From Bimuria novae-zelandiae CBS 107.79 (Eukaryota > Ascomycota > Dothideomycetes > Pleosporales > Didymosphaeriaceae), in assembly GCA_010015655.1 (NCBI GenBank), contig ML976657.1, forward strand, positions 856,264 to 920,263: 64,000 nucleotides of DNA, written 5' to 3'. Below, one piece after another: positions 48,290-59,076 of this stretch. The notes under the pieces are model-generated. The model saw only the letters and a program-made list of their open reading frames with translations. It searched no databases and was not told the DNA's origin. Within the stretch, counting starts at the first letter, position 1. Every line of letters begins with the position of its first letter. A program made the position numbers and the translations under genes.

Positions 48290-49140
48290 CGAGATCGTGG
48301 TTCCACCTAGCGATGAAGGACTAATGAGGTGCATAATGGCTTTTTTTCATGGGTAATTTTCTGATGTTGCCTGGAGTCGACGGTGCAGGAAGTATTCCGT
48401 GGGACCACCGTCCGCAACGCGCAGGCTCATATACAGCCTGTTTTCATTTCCTCTCTTCTCTATTGACGAAGATATATCTTACCTTCCTTGTTCGGTATTG
48501 CATGTAACATAGCTCGCGTCGTTTTGGCTTTTAGAATACCCCCGGTCATCCTGACGTTCGTTATATGAAAATTATTACTTCGCCATTCGCTTCGTGCTTA
48601 TAACGCGTGAATAGTCTCAAGTTTGGTGTTGGATCAGCGATCGGCACCGTGTCACTTGCGTCATTTGGTCCTCGGAGATGTCATTGTTACACATATGCCT
48701 GAGCCGCGGCCCACACACACTCAGACAGCCAGATTTTTCGCGTGGCTTCAGCTTGAAACGTGGGATTTGTCAAGAAGATCCTTGTTTGGATGGTCGCGCC
48801 AAGTTGTGTAGATCCTACAAACATGCGATAGACGCATCAAAAGTGGTGCGATCTTGCGTTGGGGGTGTGTGTAGTGGTTTACAAGGAATGACATGTGTGG
48901 ATGTGACGCGGATAGGACACATCTATACCCTTCAGCGGGAGAAAAAAGTTCCTACAAGTCCTTGTGTTTATTTAGAGTGTTGAATATTTCTAATTATGTA
49001 GGAGAAGGTGTTTGGAGTTGCGAAAACAGAATAGGTAGATCCTTTCTCAAGTACTGATGATATGCACAAAAAGATGCTTACTACCTAACTAATATCGCGA
49101 CGCCGTCTCCTTAGATAGATAGGGAGGACTAGCAAAAATT
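48290..49140. other. Intergenic region, nothing recognised
   Basis: Downstream of the membrane-protein gene and downstream of the tRNA on the opposite strand. Short open frames of 62-101 codons carry no signature. Confidence 0.4.
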
Positions 49141-49238
49141 TGGACTTGCTGGGAATCGAACCCAGGACCTTTCCCATGATATACGACACCCAAGGGCAGA
49201 TATGCTAAGGGAAAATTATACCACTAAACCACAAGCCC
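49141..49238 (-). tRNA. tRNA-Ala(AGC) with a 26-nt intron
   Basis: On the minus strand the acceptor stem GGGCTTG pairs with CAAGTCC (one G-U), with discriminator A. The T arm is CTGGG-TTCGATT-CCCAG and the anticodon stem TTCCC/GGGAA. The loop reads TTAGCA, then an insert at 49202-49177, then T, placing the intron after position 37 as in canonical eukaryotic tRNA introns. The anticodon AGC occupies 49206-49204. The mature length is 72 nt. The arm sequences match the general pattern of fungal tRNA-Ala(AGC). Confidence 0.9.
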
Positions 49239-49745
49239 CAACAAGCCGGTAGCTTCCCACGCTGACCTATGAACTTCAGAATAAATTATAAATAATAGAA
49301 CTAAAATCTACATTCTCCCTTAACGGCTTTGACTTTCTTGAATCTAAAATTGGCGTCCTTTGTAAAGATGCAATAGGCTTAATTTTAGAGAGGAAACGTT
49401 GTGTGTTCGCTTATCATATTAGTTTTAAAACCCTCCGGACTTTGATGCATGTGAACTTCTTAACTTGGTAGTTCGACCGATTGAACGGAACTTCAGAGCC
49501 ACACGAGCGCTAATTTCACTTCTACCAATCACCATTCTGGTATCAGCCCATGCTGTCGCGGTTCAATGGCGCTTACAAGGGGCAATCTTAAGAATCATGC
49601 GCATCACGTGACCTGCCAAGACTTTAAGCGAGTCTCCTCCAGAGTCTCTCAAGGCGTCAACTCTACTACTTTAACCTCTACTTTCTCACTCACTATAGCC
49701 GATTTCTATGCGAAAAAAGGTCCTCCTACTTTTATAGACGCCTAA
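49239..49745. other. Flank of the tRNA and upstream part of a transposase remnant
   Basis: AT-richer than the gene regions. From about 49690 the frame of the helix-turn-helix remnant may already be coding (FYAKKGPPTFIDA before a TAA at 49743). No other feature seen. Confidence 0.35.
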
Positions 49746-52045
49746 TTAGGTGCTATCGTTGTTCTCCGTAGAAAATGTGGCCTTACTTACCCCGAAATCT
49801 CTGCCAATTTGGGCATCTCTGACTCGACTGCTGGACAGGCGTACAGACGCATCCAAAACCTCGCGAAGGGCGACTCTCTACCGTAGCTTGGCAGTTGGCG
49901 CGCCGCGTCACCGAACGCGCCACCCCACCATGCAATACCCCAACTTCAACGCGCTGCATCTCCACTAATATAGACCTAATTACGGCCGCGATAGAAGTAA
50001 TTAAATTATAAAAATTAAAAGAATCTTTCTTATATTAAAAAATTATAAAAAATTTTAGTATTATATAATTTATACTAACGCGCTTGTATAAGTACTTTAT
50101 TAGCTAATAATAAGTTCTTATATAATATAGCTAAAATATTACTTAATAGTAAGAATAAGAGCTTTTATAATATATTAAGCGCCTTACTAAACGTGGCCTT
50201 TTTTTTATATAGTAAATAATATAGAGCTTTACTTTTATAGCAGCTAAAAAAACGTTAGCTTATTATAAGTTAATTATTTTATCTAACGTCACGCTTAATC
50301 CTTAATATTGTAATAAATAACTAGTATTAATAGTAATTATTATAAAGCTAATTCCCTAGCTAAATATAAGCTTTACTTTAACCTCCTACAGCAGAAGATA
50401 GAGCAGTATTAGATTAAAGCTTAAGATATCTATAATATAGATAAGAAAGGCATCCTACCCGGCACTACTTCCCGCTTAAAGAAGATTTTAATATGCCTCT
50501 ATACGAGAGCAAGGCTGTAAGGCAAGCTATCTAGAATAGTAGCCGCGAGTGGATATCGCTTATAGTCTATATATACGCCGACAGATCTGCCCTAGATCCA
50601 GCTCTAATTTATTAGGCCACCTCTATAAATATATAATTAAGCTGGGTTAAGGATCTTAACCCTTAATATTATTAAGCCTTTATTACTATATTTAAATTTA
50701 ATTGGTTAAGTAATTAAATAGGCCTTATATAGCTTTAATAGGTATCTAATCGCCTTATAAAGTTAAAAGCAAGATAATTATATTAACTATTAATTCTTAA
50801 TAGCTATAAATTTTATATTACTATAGATTTTATTAACTATTATAATTATAATAGGACCTTATTAGCTATCTATTTACTTTACTTAACTTATACGTTATAG
50901 TCTCTTAATGTCTGCGGGTTTAAGCCTTTATTAATAGTATATTTAAATAAGCTATTAGCCTTCTTATAAAATAGCTAGAGACTAGTTTTTATTGCCAAGA
51001 GAGACTTCTTTAGCCTATTTTAAAAGGTCTAGGTAATTACTATAAGGCAGCTATTAATTCTTTAGGCTTTTAAAGCTATAAGTATCTTCTTACTAGATCT
51101 AATAACTATCTTTAAATAATTTAATTAGACTATACCTTTTAATTAATCATTATAAAAAAGCTTAACCTTAATACTTAATGCTTTAAATTAGAGAAAGATT
51201 AACTAGATACTAAAGGCTATTATTAATATAAGGGATAATATTAAGACTAAAAAGCTAGGTTAAACTATATACTTAATTATTATATAAAAGTGATTTTTAA
51301 AGCATAAAAATAAGGACCTATAAAAGGCTTTAGCAACGTAAAAAAAACTCGTAAATTAAAATAAGTTTTTAATTTTTAATTAGCTAGATAAGTATTATAG
51401 TAGAGCTATTATTTAATTACTTTATAGCATATAGTGGGTTCGCGATTATTAATACTAAAAAAAATACTAAAAAGTAGTAATTATAGCTTTAAAAAAGTAA
51501 GTAAGTAGAAGCCTGTTAGGCTAGTTAGTAGTTTAAAATAAGACTACTTTAAAAGAGGCGTATTACTTAAGTAATTATTAAAAATATACGCGTAAAGTAA
51601 AAAGCTAATAAGACTACTAAGTAATATTTTAAGGAATAGGCCCGTAAGGCATAAAGTTAACTTTAAAAACATATTAAAATATTTAAATTAGGTAGTAAAA
51701 ATTTCTTAAAGCCTTTTAATAAAGCTATTAGGAAAAATAGCTTTAGTATAAGGCTATAAACATTAATAAATCCGTATTTATTATATTTACTTTAAAGTCG
51801 CGTATTAGCTAAATAATTAAAATACTAAGTAAATATTAATAATTTAAGTAGTTAGTAATTATTTATAGGCCTTAAAGACTGTAACTCTAAAAAATCTTGT
51901 AATAATATTAATTATAGGTGGCTTAGTAGCCTTATGTTGCTGGCCGAGCGATCATGTTGGGGCGGCGCGTTCAGCGACGTGGCGCGCCAACTGCCAAGCT
52001 ACGGTAAGCGATAGGCTAGGTGCAAGGCTAATTGGGCCGCACTAG
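49746..52045 (+). pseudogene. Tc1/mariner-like helix-turn-helix transposase fragment, split by element F
   Basis: The frame at 49746-49880 reads GAIVVLRRKCGLTYPEIS followed by ANLGISDSTAGQAYRRIQNL, a DNA-binding helix-turn-helix of the Tc1/mariner type. When element F and one TA copy are removed, the frame continues without shift at 52007-52045 as SDRLGARLIGPH and then stops. The catalytic DDE part is absent. It is therefore an old fragment that served as the landing site of F. Confidence 0.6.
49881..52004 (+). mobile_element. Pogo/Fot1-type DNA transposon F (DDE-1 transposase, RIP-degraded)
   Basis: 2124 bp with about 50-bp terminal inverted repeats (49881-49930 and 51955-52004, both starting CCGTAGCTTGGCAGTTGGCG, with about five mismatches) and a TA duplication (49879-49880, 52005-52006). 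A degraded plus-strand frame shows the DDE-1 transposase: ADRSALDPALIY, LSWVKDLNP, IGLI, then a region where the family has LILDGHGSHVT, followed by YTLQSLNVCGFKPLLT and KRDFF-like residues. Many TAG/TAA codons interrupt it. The outer about 80 bp at each end keep normal composition while the middle is strongly AT-rich. Confidence 0.85.
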
Positions 52046-53445
52046 CCCTGGGAACACCAGCTTTTCAACCCACCAACTTTGACGCTCACGACAGAATGCA
52101 AAATTCTGCAGATGTCTCTACGTTCTTGCATTTAGGCTGGGAACGCGGAAAGGATGTCATTGTGGCTATGCTATGCATGTTGAGTTACCCCAAGGCTTGC
52201 TACCGAGGTATGCATTGGAAAAGTTGCCTGTTACACTTCCCACAGTGATAGGATCATGTGCGTATACGATTATGTGTTATACTTCGTCTTTCGGCACTGT
52301 ATAATTTGCTTATAGCTACCTGGTATGGGTGTCCGGCTGATTGCATTTGCCGCAAAGAATCGCACGAACCCCACTGAATATCAAAATGAAAACAATAGTT
52401 GAACTTCTCTCGAAGGCGGTAAGTGGTTATCAAAACAACAGCTTACGTTTGTAAAGCTATATGAGATATGTCTTATGCGATCTCTCTCGTTCATCAGGAG
52501 GTCACGCTGTCGTTTGCAATATGCGACCCCGAATAGGTCATACGTAACGTCAGCCGCCTGTCTTGCTCAAAGCCCATCTGGGTTTTATCCTTTGCTGAGA
52601 ATCCGCAGCACAATCCAAATCCATTGCCCCGGACATACCAATTTACGACGCATCGCAGGTGGACCGTGCAATCTATTACACCTGGGCACGGTCTTGTTAA
52701 CTCCTTTGTTGTAGTCAAAAATACATTAGCCACCATAGAATTATTCTCTCCGTTCTATTTTCCCTCTCGATCAACTCGCTAGCTCATACATACTGTGGAA
52801 TGAGCACCTCGTATTGCGGATGCACCATAATCGACAAGCTCAGCATGTTCACCTTTTCTATTGTCTCCCGAGGTCTGATTCACGCTTCTCATGCCCGATC
52901 TTTTCTTAATAACACTTATATGTCGTCACATAGTATAGCTCGCCTGCACTCGCCCGAGATGCCTGCTAGGAGATCGGAGCATGCAACAAACGTGACGCGT
53001 GGAACGTGCCGTATACGTGCAAGGTGGGAGTTTGATACGCGCATGCTAAATTTATCAAACTGTTCATAGGTAGAAACAGCTGCATGGGGTGGACGGCTCA
53101 TTGCCCTCAAAGCTTGATTAGTTTGGCGGAACGAAAGTTGAGTTTGCATATGTGTCATGCGTTTACGGTAGATAATGCTTCGCAAGCCAGAACAAATGCT
53201 GGAAACGCTGTCGAAAAGAGATGCAATCGGTCACCGACAAAAACAGTGTGTTGCCATGGGATCATTCCCGCACACAAGTTCGCCATGTGTATCCTCGCAA
53301 ATGATCAGCCCACAAACATTGCATGTCTATCATATATACTGAGAGAACAGACCGACTCATGTAATCAACTTGCATCTAAAACCATCCGAAGATCCAACCA
53401 TCCAACCCACGGTCAAAGCCATCTCCATATCGGCCCGGCACCTGA
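52046..53445. other. Gene-poor intergenic stretch
   Basis: Balanced composition. Open frames of 60-130 codons exist on both strands, but none has a recognisable motif or a consistent exon structure. No tRNA or repeat seen. Confidence 0.4.
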
Positions 53446-53661
53446 ACTTACCATCCGCTCCAAGTTATCATAGTTTCCATCAAAGACCCCCAGGTCGCTT
53501 TCGTCGCCGTTATCATCATCACCGCTGTCCTTTTTTGCGGTGCGGAATACTGCTGGGGTCGCAAGTCAAGGGCCAAAAAGCGCGCGTTCGTCTCAGCTCA
53601 GAGACCCTCGCCGTCAGAAACCTTGCGATATGAAACAGGTGCAATGAGGGGCCGCATCTAG
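53446..53661 (+). CDS. Possible last exon of a small single-pass membrane protein
   Basis: An open frame after a TGA at 53443 contains a strong membrane segment, QVAFVAVIIITAVLFCGAEY, followed at once by a basic stretch (WGRKSRAKKRAF) and a short polar tail ending at TAG 53659-53661. There is no ATG in the open part, but acceptor-like sites (ATCATAG before 53474, CCCCCAG before 53494) could join it to an upstream exon that I could not identify. The hydrophobic-then-basic layout suggests a single transmembrane helix with a cytosolic tail. It could also be a chance frame. Confidence 0.3.
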   Translation, partial: TYHPLQVIIVSIKDPQVAFVAVIIITAVLFCGAEYCWGRKSRAKKRAFVSAQRPSPSETLRYETGAMRGRI

Positions 53662-54106
53662 GTGCGTAAAAATTCGCTATCGTGCGGAGGGCACGGCCCG
53701 AGAGCCTCGGCGGAATGAGTCTATGCTCCCGCGTGGCCGTCAAGGGGAAGAAAGGTAATGGGCGACGAAGGGTGAATAGGTGCTATGTGAGGAGGCTCCA
53801 GAAAATACTCTTCGCAATTGGAAAAAGAAGAACTAAAGAACTGGAAAATGATGGAATATATTGTTAAAAAGGTTAGAGGGGCGATGTGGTGTCGTGCGCG
53901 AGCAGTGTCAAATAAGAAAAGACGTGTTGGAAATATAGACCTGTCAGAATAGTAGCAATGGTGACAGAATAGATCTATTTGTGGAATTGGCCTCGCATAT
54001 CGCAACCTTTTAATTTGTTAAAGTAATCCATGCTGTTACGATTTGGTCTTTTAAACTAGCCACCACATAGCATGCACTAGAAGTGTCCCGCTTACTTTCA
54101 GCTGCT
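53662..54106. other. Intergenic, downstream of the dehydratase gene
   Basis: No coding or structural signal seen. Confidence 0.4.
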
Positions 54107-55308
54107 TTACCACTCCCGTATCTCACCTCCCGGTCCAATGAATCCAGGCGAGATCCATGCCTTTGCGTCCTTGCTCTCTCTCCTCACCCACTCTTCATCC
54201 ACCTCAATCCCCAACCCTGGCCCCTGCATCAACTCAATGTACCCGTCGTCTACCTTCCACACCTCGGGGTTCTTTATATAACTCGTTAGATCCTGGCTGC
54301 CCGCGTTGTAATGAATGCCTAAGCTCATCTCCTGGATGGCGAAGTTAGCCACATTGGCGTCTACTTGAATGCATGCGGCGAGTGCGATAGGACCCAACGG
54401 AGAGTGCGGTGCAAGAGCTACATCGTATGCTTCGCACATGGCTGCTATGCGCTTGAGCTCAGAGATGCCCCCAACGTGTGAGATATCCGGCTGTAGAATG
54501 TCCACGCAGTGCGCTTCGAGGAAGGGCCGCACATCCCAGCGAGAGTGAAGGCGCTCACCAAGCGCGATGGGTACGCTTGTATGGCTCGACAGAGCCTGCA
54601 CGCCGCCAATGTGCTCGGACAGTAACGGCTCTTCGATAAAGAGCGGGCGGTGCGGCTCCAGAGCTGCGGCGAGCTGCTTCGCCATCGGCTTGTGAATACG
54701 TCCGTGAAAGTCCATCCCAGCGTCCATGCCTAGCTTTTTCACGGTCTTGAGTCTTTCGACGCTTGCATCCAGAGCAGATGGCGAGTCAAGCCATCCGATA
54801 TCTTCTATCGCATTCATCTTCACTGTCTTGAAACCTTGCGCTTTTCTGGCGAGCGCTTGTGCTTCTACGTCGGTAGGTCTATCGCCGCCTATCCAAGCGT
54901 AGACCTTGAGCTTGGAGCGCACTTTGCCGCCAAGTAGTTGGTAAATGGGGACGTTTAGTTTACGGGCTTTGAGGTCCCAAAGTGCGATATCGAGGCCGGC
55001 GAGGGCACTCATGAAGACAGGGCCGCCGCGGTAGAAGCTGGTTCGCCATGACATTTGCCAGATGTGCTCGATATCACTAATTATTCTGTCAATACGCGGA
55101 TGGTAGATTCAACGGGCGAAAGGTGTCATTACTCTGCTTCAAATCCCATGTAACGGTCTATCCACGCATCGAGACATCCTTCGACCGCCTGCGTGTGGCC
55201 TTCCAGCGACGCCTCGCCCCAACCGAAGTTCCCTGCTTTGTCGGTGATCTTTACGAAGAGCCACCTTGGTGGTACGCGGAAATATTCTATCGTCGCAATC
55301 TTGCCCAT
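54107..55308 (-). CDS. Galactonate-dehydratase-like enolase-superfamily enzyme
   Basis: Predicted to dehydrate an aldonic acid (D-galactonate in the best-known relative, DgoD) to the 2-keto-3-deoxy acid. Two exons, 55308-55133 and 55076-54107, with a 56-nt intron give 381 aa, one less than E. coli DgoD. All catalytic positions are present, each two residues before the E. coli number: MDFHGR (Asp181, His183), FIEEP (Glu207), LGER (Glu233) and APHSPLGP (His283). The conserved WRTSFYRGGPVFMSALAG stretch is also intact. The ATG at 55308 opens MGKIATIEYFRVPPRWLFVK, the usual N-terminal capping strand. It is divergent from a DapA-family aldolase that could take its product. Substrate stereochemistry cannot be read from sequence. 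Confidence 0.9.
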
Positions 55309-55750
55309 CTCTATCTCTTGCGTTGGACTATGAAATAATGGTGAGGAGGTAGTTGTATTCTGAGAAAAATGAATCGGAAGACGAAACGATCAACTGATCT
55401 AAAACCCTGCCAATTCTTGGCCAAACAACATGACTCCTATCGTACATCAGTTTTGTAAGCACTGCCACCGTTGTATGTTACTGCCAAGTAAGACGTGTTC
55501 TTGCTTTCGTCAGTGTAGCGCTCTTTCCGCATTCCGAGGTCGGATAGACGCGGGGTGGCGGGGTAATGGCGACACAAGAGTCCCCACTTAGGATATTCAC
55601 TTCGGATGAATTGCACCCGAGGACTATAACCACTGCGACGCACACGAGCTGGGTGAATGCTGTCTACTTTTGCAGCCAACCCTCAAACACATCTGATCTG
55701 ATTCAAGTCTCTCGATTCCTTCACAACTCAGAAATAAAACACGCGCAACT
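55309..55750. promoter_or_regulatory. Shared promoter region of the dehydratase and aldolase genes
   Basis: A 442-bp region between two divergent genes of one likely pathway. I see no long palindrome; a common binding site for a sugar-acid regulator is an inference from the arrangement only. Confidence 0.4.
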
Positions 55751-56790
55751 ATGACCTCATCACCTCCCACAGGCGTCTTCGTCCCAGTCCCAACCTTTTT
55801 CAAGCCAGCATCCGAATCGAAGTCGCTGCAGGCCGAACTCGACGTTGAAACTCAAGTCAAGCACAGCGTCCACCTTGCAAAGAATGGTGTTCGCGGCCTG
55901 GTCCTTCTCGGTTCTACAGGTGAAGCAATTCATCTGTCGCGCCAGGAACGCTTCGACCTGGTCTCTGGTGTCCGCAAAGGACTGACGGACGCTGGCTTTC
56001 CAGACTACCCCATCATGGCGGGTGTTCTGATTAACCACCTGGACGAGGTCCTGGAATGGATAGAGGAATACAAGAAGGCAGGTGCGCAGTGGGGTTTGGT
56101 TCTTGCGCCGGGATACTTTGGCGCAGAAGCCAGCCAGGATAACCTCAAGGAGTGGTACACACTTGTTGCGGACCGGTCGCCGCTTCCAATTCTGATGTGA
56201 GCGTCCAGCAGCAATGTGCACAGGCAAACACTGACCTCAACAGCTACAACTACCCGGGGGTCACGAACGGCGTGACAGTGCTACCAGACACGTACCGCGC
56301 GCTTGCACAGCATCCCAACATTGTGGGTTGCAAGATGTCCCACGGGAACGTCTCGATTCACGTCCAAGTGTCCACAGACCCCGAGATCGACCACAAGAAG
56401 TTCAGGGTGTATAGTGGTTTCGGTGCACAGCTGGGTCCGATCGTGGTCTTTGACGCTGCCGGTGTCATCGATGCGCTTGCTGGCATATATCCGCGGACAG
56501 TCTCCAAGCTATTCAAGCTTGCTGAGAAGCGACCGATTGACGACGACACATTGAAGCAGTTGAAGGAGCTGCAGTATACGGTATCTGCAGCGGAGGACTA
56601 CATTGGCGCGACCGGCGTCATCGGCATTAAAGAAGCCGTTACCCGCGTTCTTGGTCTTGGGACATACGAGGGTGGACGCCTGCCCATTAAGGGCAAGACT
56701 CCCGAGGGAACCTGGGAAAAGTGGGATAAGAAGATCCTCGGTCGCGTGCAGAAGCTTGAGGATTCAATAACTGAGGCGGAATTTCGGTGA
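55751..56790 (+). CDS. DapA-family aldolase/lyase (2-keto-3-deoxy-aldonate aldolase candidate)
   Basis: Class I Schiff-base lyase of the dihydrodipicolinate synthase/N-acetylneuraminate lyase superfamily. Two exons, 55751-56196 and 56244-56790 (47-nt intron inside the Ile codon of IYNYPG), give 330 aa, the usual length. Signature elements: the carboxylate-binding LLGSTGE (about 52-58), the active-site Tyr in IYNYPG (Tyr150) and the Schiff-base Lys in IVGCKMSHGN (Lys179). True dihydrodipicolinate synthase is not expected in ascomycetes, which make lysine by the aminoadipate route. With the neighbouring dehydratase the likely reaction is cleavage of a 2-keto-3-deoxy sugar acid to pyruvate and an aldehyde. 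4-Hydroxy-2-oxoglutarate aldolase is an alternative. Confidence 0.88.
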
Positions 56791-57711
56791 GACCGGTCAC
56801 ACCACTAGTGTGTCTATATGTAAAAAGCAATCACTCGTTCCAGCTGCCACTTTTCGCAACAATCCACTGGCAACTTGTTCATGGTGACAGAAGTATAAAA
56901 CATTCCACCGAAAATTTTCTGTGGCGAGAACCTGGGAGATCGGCGGCCTGCAGGAATCAGTCCTCTCGGCCTCTTGACCCGTTGTCCGGAACATCTTCAC
57001 TGCCGAAAACATTTGTACGATAGGGATGCCACCACACCGTGAAGAAATTGAACAAGCTGCAACCTATTCTGGCCAGCTGAGCGACATCGGCTGCAGCCAG
57101 TTACATCACAGTGCTTATAGGTACCTTGCAAGATCGCCACTTCGCCATGCAGGGCCTCTGCCGATCGACTGCTTGGCGTGGTGTAGAGAGTTTCTATAAC
57201 CGCATAATTCACTTTCACAATGCAGTTCACAATGCAGATTACCAGCCACACGGTAACATAGCTCAGAGTCTAGCCCTGTTGTTGGGTCAAGTGGTCGACG
57301 GATCCAGACGTCTGGGTTCGTGAAAACTCCAATTGATTGGTATAGCCTGTTTGCTTGCGGATCGGAGGAGGACTGAAGGTAAGAGTGAGGCAGATCAAAT
57401 TTTGGAGGTGAACGCATTATACCAATAGAGGTACAGCTTTGGCCGGAAAGTTCAGTTATCACGGTGAGATGTAGCGTTGCCCGGCAACGTCACATTTAGC
57501 GTTTGTCGAATACGTGGGGTACCTTACTTAAAAGCTCAAGCTTATCTTGGGCTCGAGGTGGTCACCAGGGCGTGACACAGGTAAAGGTAGGAGCTTCTCA
57601 AACGAAATAATCGCACTAAGCCAAATATAAGCGGTTTCTACTGCCAACCTACTGCTAGCTTCTTAAACTACAGTCCACTGCCTACCCGTACACTTTCCTA
57701 TCAAGGGCACG
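56791..57711. other. Intergenic between aldolase and alpha/beta hydrolase
   Basis: No convincing gene; open frames of 70-115 codons on both strands lack motifs. The right part is the promoter of the hydrolase. Confidence 0.4.
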
Positions 57712-58820
57712 ATGGCTGTTCTTATCCCCCGGGCCAACCGCTTTGACAGCTTTGACGTCTACCGCACGTACTACAAAAAGATCAAGAACCATGAGATCGA
57801 GGTTGGAATCCTTATTCCGAAAGATCTTAAGCCTGGGCTACATCCAGTCTTTGTGAAGTTCCATGGCGGTGGCTGCGTGAGTCCATAAGCATCTCGTGCA
57901 GTGAGATAGGAAAGAACACTGACGAGATACCAGGTCTCAGGCACATGGTCCTACCCCGACTGGTTCGCAAACTGGCTCGTCCCACTCGTCCATCGCAACA
58001 ATGCCATCGTCGTATCTCCCAACTACCGCCTCCTCCCCGAGCACACCGGCAACGACATCCAAGCAGACCTCGCCGACTTCTGGACATGGTATGCTTTCCT
58101 CCTTCCCTCCTTCCACACAGCCAACCTCCACCCTTCTCCTACCCTGCAAGCCTCCTCCCACCACCATGACTCACACCGCCTAGGTTCAAAAATGGCGGCG
58201 TAACAACCCACCTCGCCACACTCAACATTCCCCTCTCCCTCGACTACACCCGCGTCCTAGCCGGCGGCGACTCCGCCGGCGGCTACCTCGCCCTCCAATC
58301 CGGCCTCACCCAACCCCCCGACACCATCGCCGCCCTCCTCGGCTGCTACCCCATGACCACGTACCTCCGGCGCGCCCAAATGCCGCTCTTCATGGGCGAA
58401 CCCTCGCCCCCCGCCTCCATCATCGACGCCCACGTCGCCGCCCTCGCCCCCGGCACCGTCATCTCAGGCGCCCTGCCCCGCCCGCGCAACCGCATTTCCT
58501 ACGCCCTCTTCGCGTACGGTCGGTACAAGGAGTTTTTCGGCGAGGGCGAGCATCTGTGGCCGATATCCATTCTTTCTGCGGCCAGTCCGCCGGAGGTGAT
58601 GCCGCCGGCGGTTATCCTGCACGGGGATAAGGATACTGCGGTTAGCATTGAGGATTCTAGAGCGTTCGTGGAGAAGGTGAGGGAGGTGTTTGGGGAGGGG
58701 TTTGAGGTGAGGCTTGTGGAGAGGGAGGGCGTGGATCATGGGTTTGATATGGATGTTAGTGAGGGCGAGGAGTGGGTTAGGGATGTGGTGCGGTGGGTGG
58801 AGGAGCGGTGGATACGGTAG
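57712..58820 (+). CDS. Alpha/beta hydrolase (hormone-sensitive-lipase-type esterase)
   Basis: Serine hydrolase of the alpha/beta hydrolase-3 type. Three exons, 57712-57876, 57934-58088 and 58184-58820, give 318 aa. The oxyanion motif HGGG is at 51-54. The nucleophile elbow GGDSAGG has Ser137, the acid is Asp257 in HGDKDTAV, and His292 is in VDHGF. Between them lies NAIVVSPNYRLLPEHTG, the usual strand leading to the YRLAPE-like motif. No signal peptide, so probably cytosolic. Substrate unknown. It follows the sugar-acid pair, but the 0.9-kb gap and its type do not prove a pathway link. Codon third positions are strongly C-biased in exon 3 up to about 58480. Confidence 0.88.
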
Positions 58821-59076
58821 TTGGGGAAATGCTGCGGTAGGGGTAGGGGTGAGTTGCTATGTATGCGTGGTTTCTCTGCGCGGCGGGCTGGGTAGACAAA
58901 AGTACGTGGATGGTTCAGGTACCTTGATTATAGCGTGTCTACATACGTAACTTTACTCTGTGCCGCCATCCTGGTAGGACCCACATACTTGCCCAGCGAA
59001 CAAGAGGTCCAATATCGCCTCCGCCATATACAAACCCATAGCGTCGTCAAATCCAGTCATCCCGTCATCACCCAAA

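Noticed and set aside
53084..53473. Plus-strand frame of 129 codons
   Set aside because: No recognisable domain, composition not coding-like, no supporting splice structure.
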